NCBI GenBank assembly: GCA_016290295.1
Contig: JAEETJ010000005.1
Coordinates: 62,001-126,000, forward strand
Direction: 5' to 3'
DNA: 64,000 nucleotides
Origin: Bacteroidales bacterium
Lineage (GTDB): Bacteria; Bacteroidota; Bacteroidia; Bacteroidales; WCHB1-69
Under the pieces are notes generated by a model. It was not told the origin of the DNA and searched no databases. It was given only the letters and a program-made list of their open reading frames with translations. This document shows positions 1-9,064 of this stretch, in pieces. The position numbers and the translations under genes are program-made. Numbering within the stretch: position 1 is the first letter of the stretch; each line of letters starts with the position of its first letter.

Positions 1-239
1 AGAGGATAAGCAATAATGACACCCTCCATGGGCTGAAATTCAGCCACTGCCGTCACAGGACCTTGTGGAGCAGCCGTGAAATTCATACTGGCCTTGACTG
101 GCAACGTGTGCATCAGCAACTGTTCTTCTGCTGTCAAACGGTATGGAAAAGCAGGATGTTCATCGTAAAGGTCCGACTGGGCAGACAGCAATAATGACAA
201 GCCAAGAAAGAATGTAGCAAATAAAAATTTTTTCATCAT
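1..239 (-). CDS. Secreted peptidylarginine/agmatine deiminase-like protein (5' part only)
   Basis: Not in the ORF track because it runs off the left edge. Reading the minus strand from ATG at 239 gives about 79 codons without a stop. It starts with a signal peptide (MMKKFLFATFFLGLSLLLSA then QSD) and continues to AEFQPMEGVIIAYP. That last motif resembles the start of the catalytic domain in Porphyromonas-type peptidylarginine deiminases and agmatine deiminases, which hydrolyse a guanidino group to citrulline-type product plus ammonia. The catalytic residues lie outside the window, so the family call rests on one motif plus the exported N-terminus. It is divergent to glmM. Confidence 0.55.
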   Translation of the reverse strand, partial: MMKKFLFATFFLGLSLLLSAQSDLYDEHPAFPYRLTAEEQLLMHTLPVKASMNFTAAPQGPVTAVAEFQPMEGVIIAYP

Positions 240-364
240 TCCAATAATTTTTTGAAGCTGCAAAAATACAAAAAAACGCCTTTCCTTATATATTTTCATA
301 CAAATGATAAGTCTTGTCTCTGCAATAAATTTTACAGGTCTGTCATTAATTCGAGAAATTTATG

Positions 365-372
365 TAACTTTG
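365..372 (+). promoter_or_regulatory. Bacteroidota -7 element of glmM
   Basis: TAACTTTG matches the Bacteroidota -7 consensus TAnnTTTG and lies 25 bases before the glmM start codon. I do not see a good TTTG at the -33 spacing. Confidence 0.55.
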
Positions 373-397
373 CAGTTTGTATCAATTAAAACTAATT

Positions 398-1786
398 ATG
401 GCATTAATTAAATCTATCTCAGGCATCAGAGGAACCATCGGTGGCAAAGCCGGTGACAACCTCACCCCCATCGATATTGTACAATTCACCACTGCTTTCG
501 TCATGTTTTTGCGGAAAGACGACAGTCAGAAAAAACTAACTTTGATTGTCGGTCGCGACGCCCGTATTTCAGGCGACAGAATCAATAAATTGGTATGCAG
601 CACTTTACAGTTTATGGGAGTAGATGTCATCGACTTAGGTTTATCTACTACGCCAACGGTGGAAATGACTGTTATCCAGCAACATGCCGATGCAGGTATC
701 ATTATTACCGCCAGTCACAATCCCATGCAATGGAATGCCCTGAAACTGCTCAACAGCAAAGGCGAGTTTATTTCAGGAGCAGAAGGCAAGGAATTACTTG
801 AAATTATTGATAAACAAGATTTTGTATATTCAGATATCAAAAATCTTGGTAATTATACACAATATGATAATGCTATCAACGACCATATTGAAGCCATTTT
901 GAAGCTGCCTTTGGTGGATGCCCAAGCGATTGCCAAAGCCGACTTGTCGGTCATTGTGGACTGTGTCAATTCCACCGGTGGTATAGCCCTGAAACCGTTA
1001 TTAGAAAGACTGGGAGTGACCAAAATCAAGCTGCTGTATGGAGAGCCCACAGGTATCTTCCCGCACAATCCGGAGCCCATTCCAGAGCACCTGTCCGAGA
1101 TTTCCAACGAAATGAAACGCCATAATTACGATGTAGGCTTTGTAGTGGATCCTGATGTGGACCGTCTGGCCATTGTCAAAGACGACGGCGAGATGTTTGT
1201 GGAAGAATACACCCTGGTAGCAGTAGCCGATTACATCCTGCAAAACGAGAAAGGAAACACTGTTTCCAACTTATCGTCTTCCAGAGCTTTACGCGATGTA
1301 AGCCAACGCTACGGGGTGGATTACAATGCCGCTGCCGTGGGCGAGGTGAATGTTGTAGCCAAAATGAAAGAAACCAACGCCATTATCGGCGGCGAAGGCA
1401 ACGGTGGCGTGATTTATCCTGCCCTTCACTACGGACGCGACGCACTGGTAGGTGTAGCTCTTTTCCTCAGCTATATGGCCAAAAGCAAGAAGAGCTGCTC
1501 GGCAATCCGTGCTCAATATCCGGCTTATTTCATCTCCAAAAACAAAATCGAACTGCAGCCGAACATGAATGTGAAGCACATTCTGGACAGCATCGCAGAA
1601 GATTACAAGCAGTATGAGGTGAACCGCATTGATGGAGTGAAGATTGACTTTGACAACGGTTGGGTACACTTACGGACCTCCAACACTGAGCCCATCATCC
1701 GCATCTATGCCGAGGCCGGCACCGAAGAACAAGCCGAGCATCTGGCACAGAAAATCATGCTGGACATCCGTGAAGCAATGAAATAA
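398..1786 (+). CDS. glmM: Phosphoglucosamine mutase
   Basis: Converts glucosamine-6-phosphate to glucosamine-1-phosphate, the step feeding UDP-GlcNAc for peptidoglycan and lipid A, in the cytoplasm. The phosphoserine loop TASHNP is at about residues 104-109 and the metal loop DPDVDRLA is present, as is the C-terminal RTSNTEP phosphate-binding motif. The ORF track begins at a TTG (377), but the ATG at 398 gives MALIKSISGIRGT, the usual Bacteroidota start, and lies downstream of the -7 element. The product is 462 aa, normal for the family. It is monocistronic or loosely linked to the phosphoesterase downstream. Confidence 0.93.
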   Translation: MALIKSISGIRGTIGGKAGDNLTPIDIVQFTTAFVMFLRKDDSQKKLTLIVGRDARISGDRINKLVCSTLQFMGVDVIDLGLSTTPTVEMTVIQQHADAGIIITASHNPMQWNALKLLNSKGEFISGAEGKELLEIIDKQDFVYSDIKNLGNYTQYDNAINDHIEAILKLPLVDAQAIAKADLSVIVDCVNSTGGIALKPLLERLGVTKIKLLYGEPTGIFPHNPEPIPEHLSEISNEMKRHNYDVGFVVDPDVDRLAIVKDDGEMFVEEYTLVAVADYILQNEKGNTVSNLSSSRALRDVSQRYGVDYNAAAVGEVNVVAKMKETNAIIGGEGNGGVIYPALHYGRDALVGVALFLSYMAKSKKSCSAIRAQYPAYFISKNKIELQPNMNVKHILDSIAEDYKQYEVNRIDGVKIDFDNGWVHLRTSNTEPIIRIYAEAGTEEQAEHLAQKIMLDIREAMK

Positions 1787-1837
1787 TTAGCAAATTAGTT
1801 AATTAGCAAATTAGTTAATTAGTTAATTTTCGAATGA
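1787..1837. repeat. 8-bp tandem repeat array (TTAGCAAA/TTAGTTAA)
   Basis: Five octamer units of the form TTAGCAAA or TTAGTTAA fill the gap after glmM. The same octamer family recurs near 8395, 17995, 25713, 52750 and 61860. Confidence 0.85.
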
Positions 1838-1857
1838 AAAATATAGCAATTTAGTTC

Positions 1858-2973
1858 ATGAAAAATTGGATTTTTCCACTTATCCTTATTGGCTTTCTTG
1901 CCATATTGGGGCTTGCTGTATGGTATCTGGCGCGACGCACCGCCTTCATTTTCGGCACCCGCGCAACTTGGTGGTATGTGACATACAGTCTCCTGCTGGT
2001 AGGAAGTTTTGTCTTTATGTTTTTGGCTTCACAGCCCTGGACAGTCAACCCCATTGGTCACATTTGCTCCATAGCCAGCAGTGTGATAGTCGGTTTACTA
2101 TTGTACCTGTTGGTATTCATGCTATTGGTAGATATCGTACAGCTGTTCGCCCACATGCCCCACTGGCTTTTCGGCACTATAGTGGGAGTGCTCACACTTG
2201 GCGTATGCGGCATTGCCACACACAAGGCCCTAAATCCCAAGTTGGCAGAGGTAACTGTGCAACTGCCCAAACTGCAGCAACCCCTGCGGGCTGTCCAGCT
2301 GACAGACACCCATATCGGACATTTCAGAGGGAAAAATCATGTGCAAAAGCTGGTGAACCTCGTCAACGAAGCCAAGCCAGACATCATTTTCTTTACTGGC
2401 GACTGCTTCGAAAGCTGGTATAATTTCAATGCCCAGACGCTTGAACCGTTCGCCCAACTCAAAGCCCCCATATATTTTGTCGAAGGCAACCACGATGGCT
2501 ATGTAAACAACAAGCGAGCCAAACAACTGCTGCGCGAAGCAGGAGTTCATGTACTGGAAAACGAAGTTACCACCGACAAAGGATTATGCATTGTAGGACT
2601 GGAATACATGTCTGCCGACACAAAGCGCGTGAACGCACATGCACCCTATCGCTCAGAGACGATTGAGAGCACCCTACCCTCACTTCCCATTGACAAAACA
2701 CTGCCTGTCATTGCTTTGCAACACAGCCCAATTGGCTCCGACTATATTGAAAAGGCAGGTATCGACCTGCTGCTATCAGGACACACCCATGGCGGACAAC
2801 TCTGGCCACTTACCTGGATTAACAACCATGCGTTTCGTTATAACAAAGGTCTAAACAAACAAAATACGCTGCAAATATACACTTCCTGTGGTTCAGGCTC
2901 TTTCGGTCCCCCCATGCGTTTAGGCACCTCTAGCGAAGTTACTTTGCTGCATCTGGAACCAGCCAGCAAGTAA
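1858..2973 (+). CDS. Membrane-anchored calcineurin-like metallophosphoesterase
   Basis: 371 aa. Four hydrophobic segments (about residues 5-25, 40-57, 72-97, 104-121) are followed by a phosphoesterase domain with the dimetal motifs in order: DTHIGH (from D150), GDCFES, GNHDG, a single H in LQHSP, and GHTHGG. This is the YkuE/LpxG-like layout. Bacterial members cleave phosphodiester or pyrophosphate bonds, some in UDP-diacylglucosamine for lipid A, but the substrate cannot be read from the sequence. The catalytic part follows the last membrane segment. It ends 19 bases before the convergent Omp85-like gene. Confidence 0.8.
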   Translation: MKNWIFPLILIGFLAILGLAVWYLARRTAFIFGTRATWWYVTYSLLLVGSFVFMFLASQPWTVNPIGHICSIASSVIVGLLLYLLVFMLLVDIVQLFAHMPHWLFGTIVGVLTLGVCGIATHKALNPKLAEVTVQLPKLQQPLRAVQLTDTHIGHFRGKNHVQKLVNLVNEAKPDIIFFTGDCFESWYNFNAQTLEPFAQLKAPIYFVEGNHDGYVNNKRAKQLLREAGVHVLENEVTTDKGLCIVGLEYMSADTKRVNAHAPYRSETIESTLPSLPIDKTLPVIALQHSPIGSDYIEKAGIDLLLSGHTHGGQLWPLTWINNHAFRYNKGLNKQNTLQIYTSCGSGSFGPPMRLGTSSEVTLLHLEPASK

Positions 2974-2992
2974 TGCTTTTTCTGTTTCCACA

Positions 2993-4531
2993 TTAGAATC
3001 CCACTTTCACGCCGAAGTGGATTTTACCGGTTTTGAACGAGATAGGGCTATTATGCTGATGACCTAAAGCATAACTTAGGTAAAACATTCCCGCTTTGGT
3101 ATCGAAGGACAAGCCCAGACCAAAACCAAAGGGCAAATCCCTGAAATAGTTGTTCGGAATGTTGCGCTCGTACCAAGCGGCATTAAAAAAGGCATTAATA
3201 TAAGAACGGCGGGCGAACAAAAAGCGCAATTCTGTAAGGGCGATGGCATAGGATGAACAATAAATGGCCTTCTCATCGAAACCCTGCAAGGAGTTCATGC
3301 CACCAATACGGAATAATTCATTCAAATACAACTTATTACCAAACATCGTACCGCCATTGAGTCCCAAGACGAGGACAAAGCGCTTATGCAGAGGCACAAA
3401 ACCCGTCAAATCAGCTGCAAGACGGTAATTGGTGGTTCTCATTTCCATACCCTCATAAAAAGACTCTTCAGTCTTGGCATTCTTGATGATCTTCCGTCTT
3501 CCTACCGCACCATTTACACAGAAAGACATTCCTTTCCGAGGATTATACAGATAGTCTAACTTTCTGATATTGAATTCTATACCATACATCGATTTTCCAT
3601 AGTCTATCAATCCCGCATCCGCCGACAGCAAGGAGGCGGTCAGTATTCTGGAGGATGTATAGTTGAAATAAGCACGGGCATAGCTGTTACCCATAAACGA
3701 GTATTGAAGGCCTATTTCATAGTTCATAGTGAGATACGATGTATCTTTCTTGTCCAAATCAAACTGTCCATTCACGCCAAAAGGAGTACGAAACAAGTAA
3801 GGAAAATTCAGCAACACCGAAAGATTCTGAGAATAGCGTTCCGTGCTGCGCCATTGCAGGGCAATCCTCTCCCCTATCTTGAACAGATTCCGCAAATCCA
3901 AATTCAGCTCTCCGTTCAATGACACTTTGCCAGTCCGTTCGTCCACTGGCACAAGTCCGATATAGCCGTCGAACTGACTGCATTTCCGCTTGGCAAGATA
4001 TAGATACAGGTAACATTTATTGTTGACAAACTCAATGGACGACGGACTGATTTCCGTCACAAAAGGCAGCTCCGCCAACTTGGAAGGAATATCGGCAACG
4101 ATGCTCTCCTTGTACGCTTTTTTCCGCCGCCAGCCCAAATAAGGATATAGGTAAGCACTTGATAATCGGGCATCTCCATTGATAACAATACTATCGAAAG
4201 TTATGTACTCATGCCTGTCGATTTTCAATACTGCAGTAGCATACTGTTCTTGCATGTCCAGACTGTCCAGGCGGACCTCCGCAAAAGGAAAACCATTATT
4301 TTCGAAATACGAGACAAGCTGCTGCGAGAATTTAGGATAGTCCGCCAAACGCAAAACATTATTTCTGCAATATGATAAGGTATTCGACTGTTTCAGCAAA
4401 CTTTGGGTGACGGAATCCATACGTAGATAAGCTGAATATTGCGTCTTTTTTCCCTTGTTTTGACCAAATAGGGAAAACAGACTCCAAAAGAGGAAAAAGG
4501 CAAATAAGAATAACTTATTAATCTTCAACAA
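2993..4531 (-). CDS. Omp85/BamA-like outer-membrane beta-barrel protein
   Basis: 512 aa with a signal peptide (ends LFSLFGQ). The first roughly 170 residues look like POTRA-type modules. The rest alternates short aromatic strands and ends in HFGVKVGF, with a terminal Phe as in outer-membrane barrels. It is shorter than BamA (five POTRAs, about 800 aa) and carries perhaps two POTRAs, so it resembles the surface antigen D15/TamA-like group. The barrel motif GGMNSLQGFDEK fits the conserved substrate-interaction segment of Omp85 proteins. The role (insertion or secretion of envelope proteins) is inferred. Confidence 0.72.
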   Translation of the reverse strand: MLKINKLFLFAFFLFWSLFSLFGQNKGKKTQYSAYLRMDSVTQSLLKQSNTLSYCRNNVLRLADYPKFSQQLVSYFENNGFPFAEVRLDSLDMQEQYATAVLKIDRHEYITFDSIVINGDARLSSAYLYPYLGWRRKKAYKESIVADIPSKLAELPFVTEISPSSIEFVNNKCYLYLYLAKRKCSQFDGYIGLVPVDERTGKVSLNGELNLDLRNLFKIGERIALQWRSTERYSQNLSVLLNFPYLFRTPFGVNGQFDLDKKDTSYLTMNYEIGLQYSFMGNSYARAYFNYTSSRILTASLLSADAGLIDYGKSMYGIEFNIRKLDYLYNPRKGMSFCVNGAVGRRKIIKNAKTEESFYEGMEMRTTNYRLAADLTGFVPLHKRFVLVLGLNGGTMFGNKLYLNELFRIGGMNSLQGFDEKAIYCSSYAIALTELRFLFARRSYINAFFNAAWYERNIPNNYFRDLPFGFGLGLSFDTKAGMFYLSYALGHQHNSPISFKTGKIHFGVKVGF

Positions 4532-4586
4532 CTTATCTATCTTTTTAATAGTGATATAATATATAACTTAAAACCACGTTTTTTAT

Positions 4587-4594
4587 TATCTTTG
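4587..4594 (+). promoter_or_regulatory. Bacteroidota -7 element
   Basis: TATCTTTG, 22 bases upstream of the small lipoprotein start at 4617. It probably serves the two-gene unit 4617-5540. Confidence 0.5.
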
Positions 4595-4616
4595 CAAAAT
4601 TAAAAAAAAAGACGAT

Positions 4617-4757
4617 ATGAAAAGAGTATTGCTTGTATTAGGAGTTATTTTAACAGCATTAGTGTTTTTTTCCGCATGTGACACACAGCACAAATGCGCT
4701 GCCTACGGACATTATTCGGAAGTCGTGACCGACATGGAGCAAAACAATCAATTATAA
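4617..4757 (+). CDS. Small lipoprotein of 46 residues
   Basis: Too short for the ORF track. ATG at 4617 to TAA at 4755-4757. The protein begins MKRVLLVLGVILTALVF and has a lipobox FSAC with the acylated Cys at position 21. The mature peptide has only about 26 residues (CDTQHKCAAYGHY, then an acidic tail). Such tiny Cys/His-containing lipoproteins occur in Bacteroidales but have no known function. Support for it being real comes from the -7 element just upstream, the clean signal peptide and its position 12 bases before the next gene. Confidence 0.65.
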   Translation: MKRVLLVLGVILTALVFFSACDTQHKCAAYGHYSEVVTDMEQNNQL

Positions 4758-4769
4758 AGCTTGTCGAAG

Positions 4770-5540
4770 ATGTTGTGTCTGAGCGGTAAAAAACATATTC
4801 TTGAATGTGGACTTTTGACAGTCTTGTTCATGCTTATGTTTTTTTTTTCAGACGCACAGGACATTGCTGATTCAACGGAACATGTGGTAACAGCAAGGGA
4901 ATGGAATTTCAACATTGAGATTAACACATCAGGCGCAGGACTATGGTTTCAGAAAGGATGGACACCGGACTATTACAACAAGCACTTCTTCGAGGTGGGC
5001 GGGGCATACAACCGTCATCCGAAAGCGGTGAGAGTCAAAAGTTCCTTGTACAACGGGGCGACATCGTTCTGCTACGGAAAGTTATGCGACTTGTTCTTTT
5101 TGCGTGCGGGCTACGGTTACCAGCGCACCTTGCACCACAAGCCCTATTGGGGAGGTGTCAGTATCCGTTACACTCTGTCGGCAGGTTTGTCGTTGGGACT
5201 GGTTTTTCCAACCCACCTAAGAGTTGTTGACTCCCGTGGCATAGTTACCATAGAAAAATACGACCCGGAGACCGTTGATGCCGCTGACATTTTAGGACAT
5301 GCGCCTTTCTGGACCAATCTGGCACATATCAGCTATCCGCGTCCAGGATTCTATGGCAAAACCGGCTTCCTGTTCGACTTCAGCAAGAAAGACCAAGCCA
5401 TTCATGCATTGGAGATTGGAGTTTGTTTGGATATGATTTTCCCCTTCGTGCAGCAGATGGCTTTCAACAAGGCAAAACCCTTCTACCTGGCAGGATATTT
5501 GTCGTACAATGTAGGAAAAAAGAAAAGAGTTTTCGAATAG
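4770..5540 (+). CDS. Predicted outer-membrane beta-barrel protein
   Basis: The track start (TTG at 4761) is replaced by ATG at 4770, giving 256 aa. A hydrophobic signal segment ends at FFFSDAQ. The mature part alternates aromatic and polar residues (for example GLWFQKGW, YGYQRTLHHKPYWGGVSIRYT, LAGYLSYNVGKKK), as in small outer-membrane barrels. No enzyme motif is visible and I do not recognise the family. It follows the 46-residue lipoprotein closely, so the two may form a lipoprotein-barrel pair. Confidence 0.62.
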   Translation: MLCLSGKKHILECGLLTVLFMLMFFFSDAQDIADSTEHVVTAREWNFNIEINTSGAGLWFQKGWTPDYYNKHFFEVGGAYNRHPKAVRVKSSLYNGATSFCYGKLCDLFFLRAGYGYQRTLHHKPYWGGVSIRYTLSAGLSLGLVFPTHLRVVDSRGIVTIEKYDPETVDAADILGHAPFWTNLAHISYPRPGFYGKTGFLFDFSKKDQAIHALEIGVCLDMIFPFVQQMAFNKAKPFYLAGYLSYNVGKKKRVFE

Positions 5541-5553
5541 GTGAAAGATAGAA

Positions 5554-5771
5554 GTGATCAGGGGTCAGGGGTCAGGGGATAGAAGTTAATAGTTAATAGT
5601 TAATAGTTAATAGTTATTAGAAATAGAATTCAAAGTTCAAAGTTCAAAATTCAAAATTCAGAATTCAGATTTAAAGATGTTAATCTCATTAAACTCCTTA
5701 AACCCAAAACTTCTAAACCCTCTGGAAAGAAAAACAATTCAACAATTCAACAAATAAACAATTCAACAACA
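5554..5771. repeat. 7-bp tandem repeat field upstream of glyA
   Basis: Successive heptamer families are visible: GGTCAGG twice, TTAATAG about four times, AAAGTTC/AAAATTC/AGAATTC about five times, then AACAATTC units up to the glyA start. No gene is seen. Confidence 0.85.
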
Positions 5772-7052
5772 ATGACAAGAGACACACAGATTTTTGATCT
5801 CATTCAAAAAGAGAGAAGCCGTCAGACGAACGGTATCGAATTAATTGCATCAGAGAACTTTGTGAGCGAGCAAGTTATGGAAGCCATGGGTTCCGTGCTG
5901 ACCAACAAATACGCTGAAGGTTATCCTGGAAAGCGTTACTATGGCGGTTGCCAGATTGTGGACCAGACCGAAACCATTGCCATTGAGCGTGCAAAACAGC
6001 TCTACGGTGCTTGCTGGGCAAACGTACAGCCCCACAGTGGCGCACAAGCCAACATGGCCGTATTCTTGGCTTGCCTCAACAGCGGCGACACTTTCATGGG
6101 TATGGACCTGAACCATGGTGGTCACCTCTCACACGGTAGCCCCGTCAACTTCAGCGGTATCAACTACAAAGTGGTGGGTTACCAGGTGAAGGAAGAGACT
6201 GGCACAGTAGATTACGAAGACATGGAGAAGAAGGCTCTCGAGTTCCGTCCGAAACTCATCATCGGTGGTGGTTCTGCCTACAGCCGTGACTGGGATTGGG
6301 CTAAGATGCGTGAGATTGCCGACAAAATCGGTGCTATCCTGATGGGCGACATCAGCCACCCCAGCGGCCTTATTGCCAAGGGTTACCTGAACAATGCCGT
6401 GAAATATTGCCACATCGTGACTACCACCACCCACAAAACCCTCCGTGGACCTCGTGGCGGTCTGATCCTGATGGGCGAAGACTTCGACAACCCATGGGGC
6501 AAGACTACTCCGAAGGGCGAAATCAAGAAGATGAGTGCCCTGCTCGACAGCGCTGTATTCCCTGGCACACAAGGTGGTCCGCTCGAACATGTGATCGCTG
6601 CCAAGGCTGTTGCTTTCGGCGAAGCACTGACCGATGATTATGATCGCTACATCCAGCAGCTGATGAAGAACGCCAAGACTATGTGCGCTGCCTTCATCGA
6701 CAAAGGTTACAAGGTTATCAGCAACGGTACCGACAACCACCTGATGCTCATCGACCTCCGTACCAAATTCCCCGAAATGACTGGTAAAGAAGCCGAAAAC
6801 GCATTGGTCGCCGCTGACATCACTGTCAACAAGAACATGGTGCCTTTCGACAGCCGTAGCGCATTCAAGACCAGCGGTCTGCGTGTGGGTACTCCCGCTA
6901 TCACCACCCGTGGTCTGAAAGAAGACGAAATGGGCGTTATCGTTGAACTGATCGACGACGTTCTGAGCCACATCAACGACACTACCGTGGTTGACAAGGT
7001 AAGAGCCAAAGTCAACAGCATGATGTCCAACCGTCCTCTGTACGCTTGGTAA
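5772..7052 (+). CDS. glyA: Serine hydroxymethyltransferase
   Basis: PLP enzyme that interconverts serine and glycine while loading one carbon on tetrahydrofolate, in the cytoplasm. 426 aa, the usual length. The N-terminal [12 protein letters not shown] and the PLP-lysine motif [14 protein letters not shown] (K222) are diagnostic. The start at ATG 5772 directly follows an AATTCAAC repeat tract. A large stem-loop follows the stop. Confidence 0.96.
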   Translation: MTRDTQIFDLIQKERSRQTNGIELIASENFVSEQVMEAMGSVLTNKYAEGYPGKRYYGGCQIVDQTETIAIERAKQLYGACWANVQPHSGAQANMAVFLACLNSGDTFMGMDLNHGGHLSHGSPVNFSGINYKVVGYQVKEETGTVDYEDMEKKALEFRPKLIIGGGSAYSRDWDWAKMREIADKIGAILMGDISHPSGLIAKGYLNNAVKYCHIVTTTTHKTLRGPRGGLILMGEDFDNPWGKTTPKGEIKKMSALLDSAVFPGTQGGPLEHVIAAKAVAFGEALTDDYDRYIQQLMKNAKTMCAAFIDKGYKVISNGTDNHLMLIDLRTKFPEMTGKEAENALVAADITVNKNMVPFDSRSAFKTSGLRVGTPAITTRGLKEDEMGVIVELIDDVLSHINDTTVVDKVRAKVNSMMSNRPLYAW

Positions 7053-7063
7053 CAAACCCTTTG

Positions 7064-7128
7064 CTATGGTGCCATACTTCAAATCCCCCTGCGTGCAATA
7101 AGGATTAAGGTATGGTGCCATAGTTTTT
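7064..7128 (+). terminator. Large stem-loop with T run after glyA
   Basis: CTATGGTGCCATAC (7064-7077) and GTATGGTGCCATAG (7110-7123) are near-perfect inverted copies with a 32-base loop, followed by TTTTT. Each arm is itself almost palindromic. It is a probable terminator but could also act in the leader of the next gene. Confidence 0.5.
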
Positions 7129-7151
7129 CTGTTAAACCTAAAACTATCATC

Positions 7152-8387
7152 GTGGAAATCAACTTAAGAGCCATCAAACAACGCTTCGGCATCATCGGTT
7201 TTGACCCGGAATTAGACCGGGCCATCAGCATTGCTGTGCAGGTGGCGCCCACGGATTTACCTGTGTTGATTACTGGCGAAAGCGGTGTGGGTAAGGAAAA
7301 CTTTCCAAAAATCATCCACGAATACAGTCCTCGCAAACATGGCCAGTACATTGCCGTCAACTGCGGTGCCATCCCCGAAGGGACTATCGACTCCGAACTT
7401 TTCGGCCATGTCAAGGGAGCTTTCACGGGAGCCACTGAAGACCATACAGGATATTTCGAAACGGCTAACAATGGCACCATTTTCCTGGACGAAGTCGGTG
7501 ACCTGCCCTTGGCCACCCAAGTGCGTTTGCTTCGTGTACTGGAGACCGGCGAATTCATGCGAGTTGGCTCTGCGAAAGTGCAGAAAACCAATGTCAGGGT
7601 GGTCTCTGCTACCAACGTTGATTTAGTCAACCACATCGCCAATGGCAAGTTCAGAAAGGACTTATACTACCGACTGAACACCATACCTATCTCTGTACCA
7701 GCCTTGCGCCAAAGGAAAGAAGACATTTTCCTCTTGTTCACCAAGTTCGCCTCCGACTTTGCCGAAAAATACCACTTCCCGCAAATCACCTTGACGGAAG
7801 GGGCCAAAGAGGCACTCAGCAACTACAACTGGCCCGGCAACATACGACAGCTGAAAAATGTAACCGAGCAAATGTCGCTGATAGAACAGAAAAGGCAGAT
7901 TGACGAAGTGACCATAGCCAAGTACCTGACCAGCCCTATCCCTTCAAAGCTGCCCGCCCTACTGCCCTCCGAAAGCAGTCACAACGAGCAGTTTGAGCGA
8001 GAGCTGATTTTCAAGTTCCTGTCGGACATGAAACGCGAGGTGGGCGAACTGAGAGAGCTGGTGCACCATGTCATTGCCGGAGACTTGAAACCCTCTGAAT
8101 TACAGCAAGATTATCAGCACATCCACCCTGTCAAGACACCACCGGTGATGTACGACCTGCCAGCAGACGACACCACCATCTCCATCAGCAAGGAAGACAT
8201 CGACAAATCAGAGCCTTTCCAAGAATCGGAGATTATTGAAGACACCCATTATTCCTTGGTGGATAATGAAAAAGAAATGATAATCAAAGCTTTACAGAAA
8301 CACAACAACAAGCGCTCCGCCGCCGCCCAAGAGCTGGGCATTTCGGAGAGAACGCTGTATAGGAAGATCAAGGAGATGGGAATATGA
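7152..8387 (+). CDS. Sigma-54-dependent transcriptional activator (no receiver domain)
   Basis: 411 aa from a GTG start. The AAA+ domain begins almost at the N-terminus: Walker A GESGVGKE (42-49), the sigma-54 contact loop GAFTGA (89-94) and Walker B FLDEVG (111-116). An acidic linker follows, and a Fis-type helix-turn-helix ends the protein (AAQELGISERTLYRKIKEMG). With no response-regulator domain, its activity must be set by another signal. The order activator-lptE-hypothetical-secG is recurrent in Bacteroidota, so linkage to envelope genes is likely old rather than accidental. Confidence 0.9.
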   Translation: MEINLRAIKQRFGIIGFDPELDRAISIAVQVAPTDLPVLITGESGVGKENFPKIIHEYSPRKHGQYIAVNCGAIPEGTIDSELFGHVKGAFTGATEDHTGYFETANNGTIFLDEVGDLPLATQVRLLRVLETGEFMRVGSAKVQKTNVRVVSATNVDLVNHIANGKFRKDLYYRLNTIPISVPALRQRKEDIFLLFTKFASDFAEKYHFPQITLTEGAKEALSNYNWPGNIRQLKNVTEQMSLIEQKRQIDEVTIAKYLTSPIPSKLPALLPSESSHNEQFERELIFKFLSDMKREVGELRELVHHVIAGDLKPSELQQDYQHIHPVKTPPVMYDLPADDTTISISKEDIDKSEPFQESEIIEDTHYSLVDNEKEMIIKALQKHNNKRSAAAQELGISERTLYRKIKEMGI

Positions 8388-8393
8388 TGATTA

Positions 8394-8458
8394 CTAATTA
8401 GCAAATTAGCAAATTAGTAAATGTGCTAATTATCAATGTGCTAATGTGCTAATGAAAT
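8394..8458. repeat. 8-bp tandem repeat array
   Basis: ATTAGCAA units pass into AATGTGCT units, all at roughly 8-bp spacing. Confidence 0.8.
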
Positions 8459-8480
8459 TAAGAACTAAAAAATAAAGAAT

Positions 8481-8505
8481 GTAGGGCTGTCATATCATGG
8501 CAGCC
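8481..8505 (+). repeat. REP-like hairpin, GTAGGGCTGTC family
   Basis: GGCTGTCAT-ATC-ATGGCAGCC hairpin preceded by GTAG. Relatives are at 13869-13893 (opposite strand), 30637-30659 and 54804-54824. Confidence 0.75.
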
Positions 8506-8534
8506 GAAAAAAATTTCAAATAAACGCTTGCTAT

Positions 8535-9062
8535 ATGCACAAACACGGAAAAATATTGAATTGGGTCAACATAACCTTGCTGGTGTTGGTTGTGGTGTTG
8601 TCGGGATGCCGGATGACGGTATCGTTGACGGGCGGCAACATCGACCCAAGAGCCAAGACCGTGTATGTGCAAACTTTCACCAACAACTCATCCTTGGTCA
8701 ATCCCACACTCAGTCAAGAGTTTACCACAGCTTTGAAAAACAGAATCCAGAATCAGACCCCGTTGACCATCATTAACAATACGGGTGGCGACTACAATCT
8801 GGAAGGCGAAATCATCAACTACACCATCACTCCTATTGCTATCCAAGGCAACGACGCCGCTGCCATGAACAGGCTAACCATCACTGTAAGAGTACGTTTC
8901 TCCAACAGCTTTGACGAGAATCAGGACTTCGACCAGTCTTTCTCCCGCTATGCGGATTACCCCAGCACACAGAATTTCACCTCTGTAGAAAGCACCTTGG
9001 TTAACGAAATAAACGAGGCACTCACAGAAGACATCTTCAACAAAGCATTTGTTAACTGGTAA
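8535..9062 (+). CDS. lptE: LPS-assembly lipoprotein LptE
   Basis: 175 aa lipoprotein with lipobox LSGC (Cys25). The mature part (KTVYVQTFTNNSSLVNPTLS, then TTALKNRIQNQT) matches the Bacteroidota LptE-like family that plugs the LptD barrel and helps deliver LPS to the outer leaflet. The residues around SLTGG and the final EDIFNKAFVNW are typical. It lies 2 bases before the next ORF, in an operon with it and secG. Confidence 0.82.
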   Translation: MHKHGKILNWVNITLLVLVVVLSGCRMTVSLTGGNIDPRAKTVYVQTFTNNSSLVNPTLSQEFTTALKNRIQNQTPLTIINNTGGDYNLEGEIINYTITPIAIQGNDAAAMNRLTITVRVRFSNSFDENQDFDQSFSRYADYPSTQNFTSVESTLVNEINEALTEDIFNKAFVNW

Positions 9063-9064
9063 CT

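Noticed and set aside
6129-7121. 330-aa minus-strand ORF opposite glyA
   Set aside because: It is antisense to a strongly supported serine hydroxymethyltransferase and has no domain; long shadow ORFs are common opposite such codon-biased genes.
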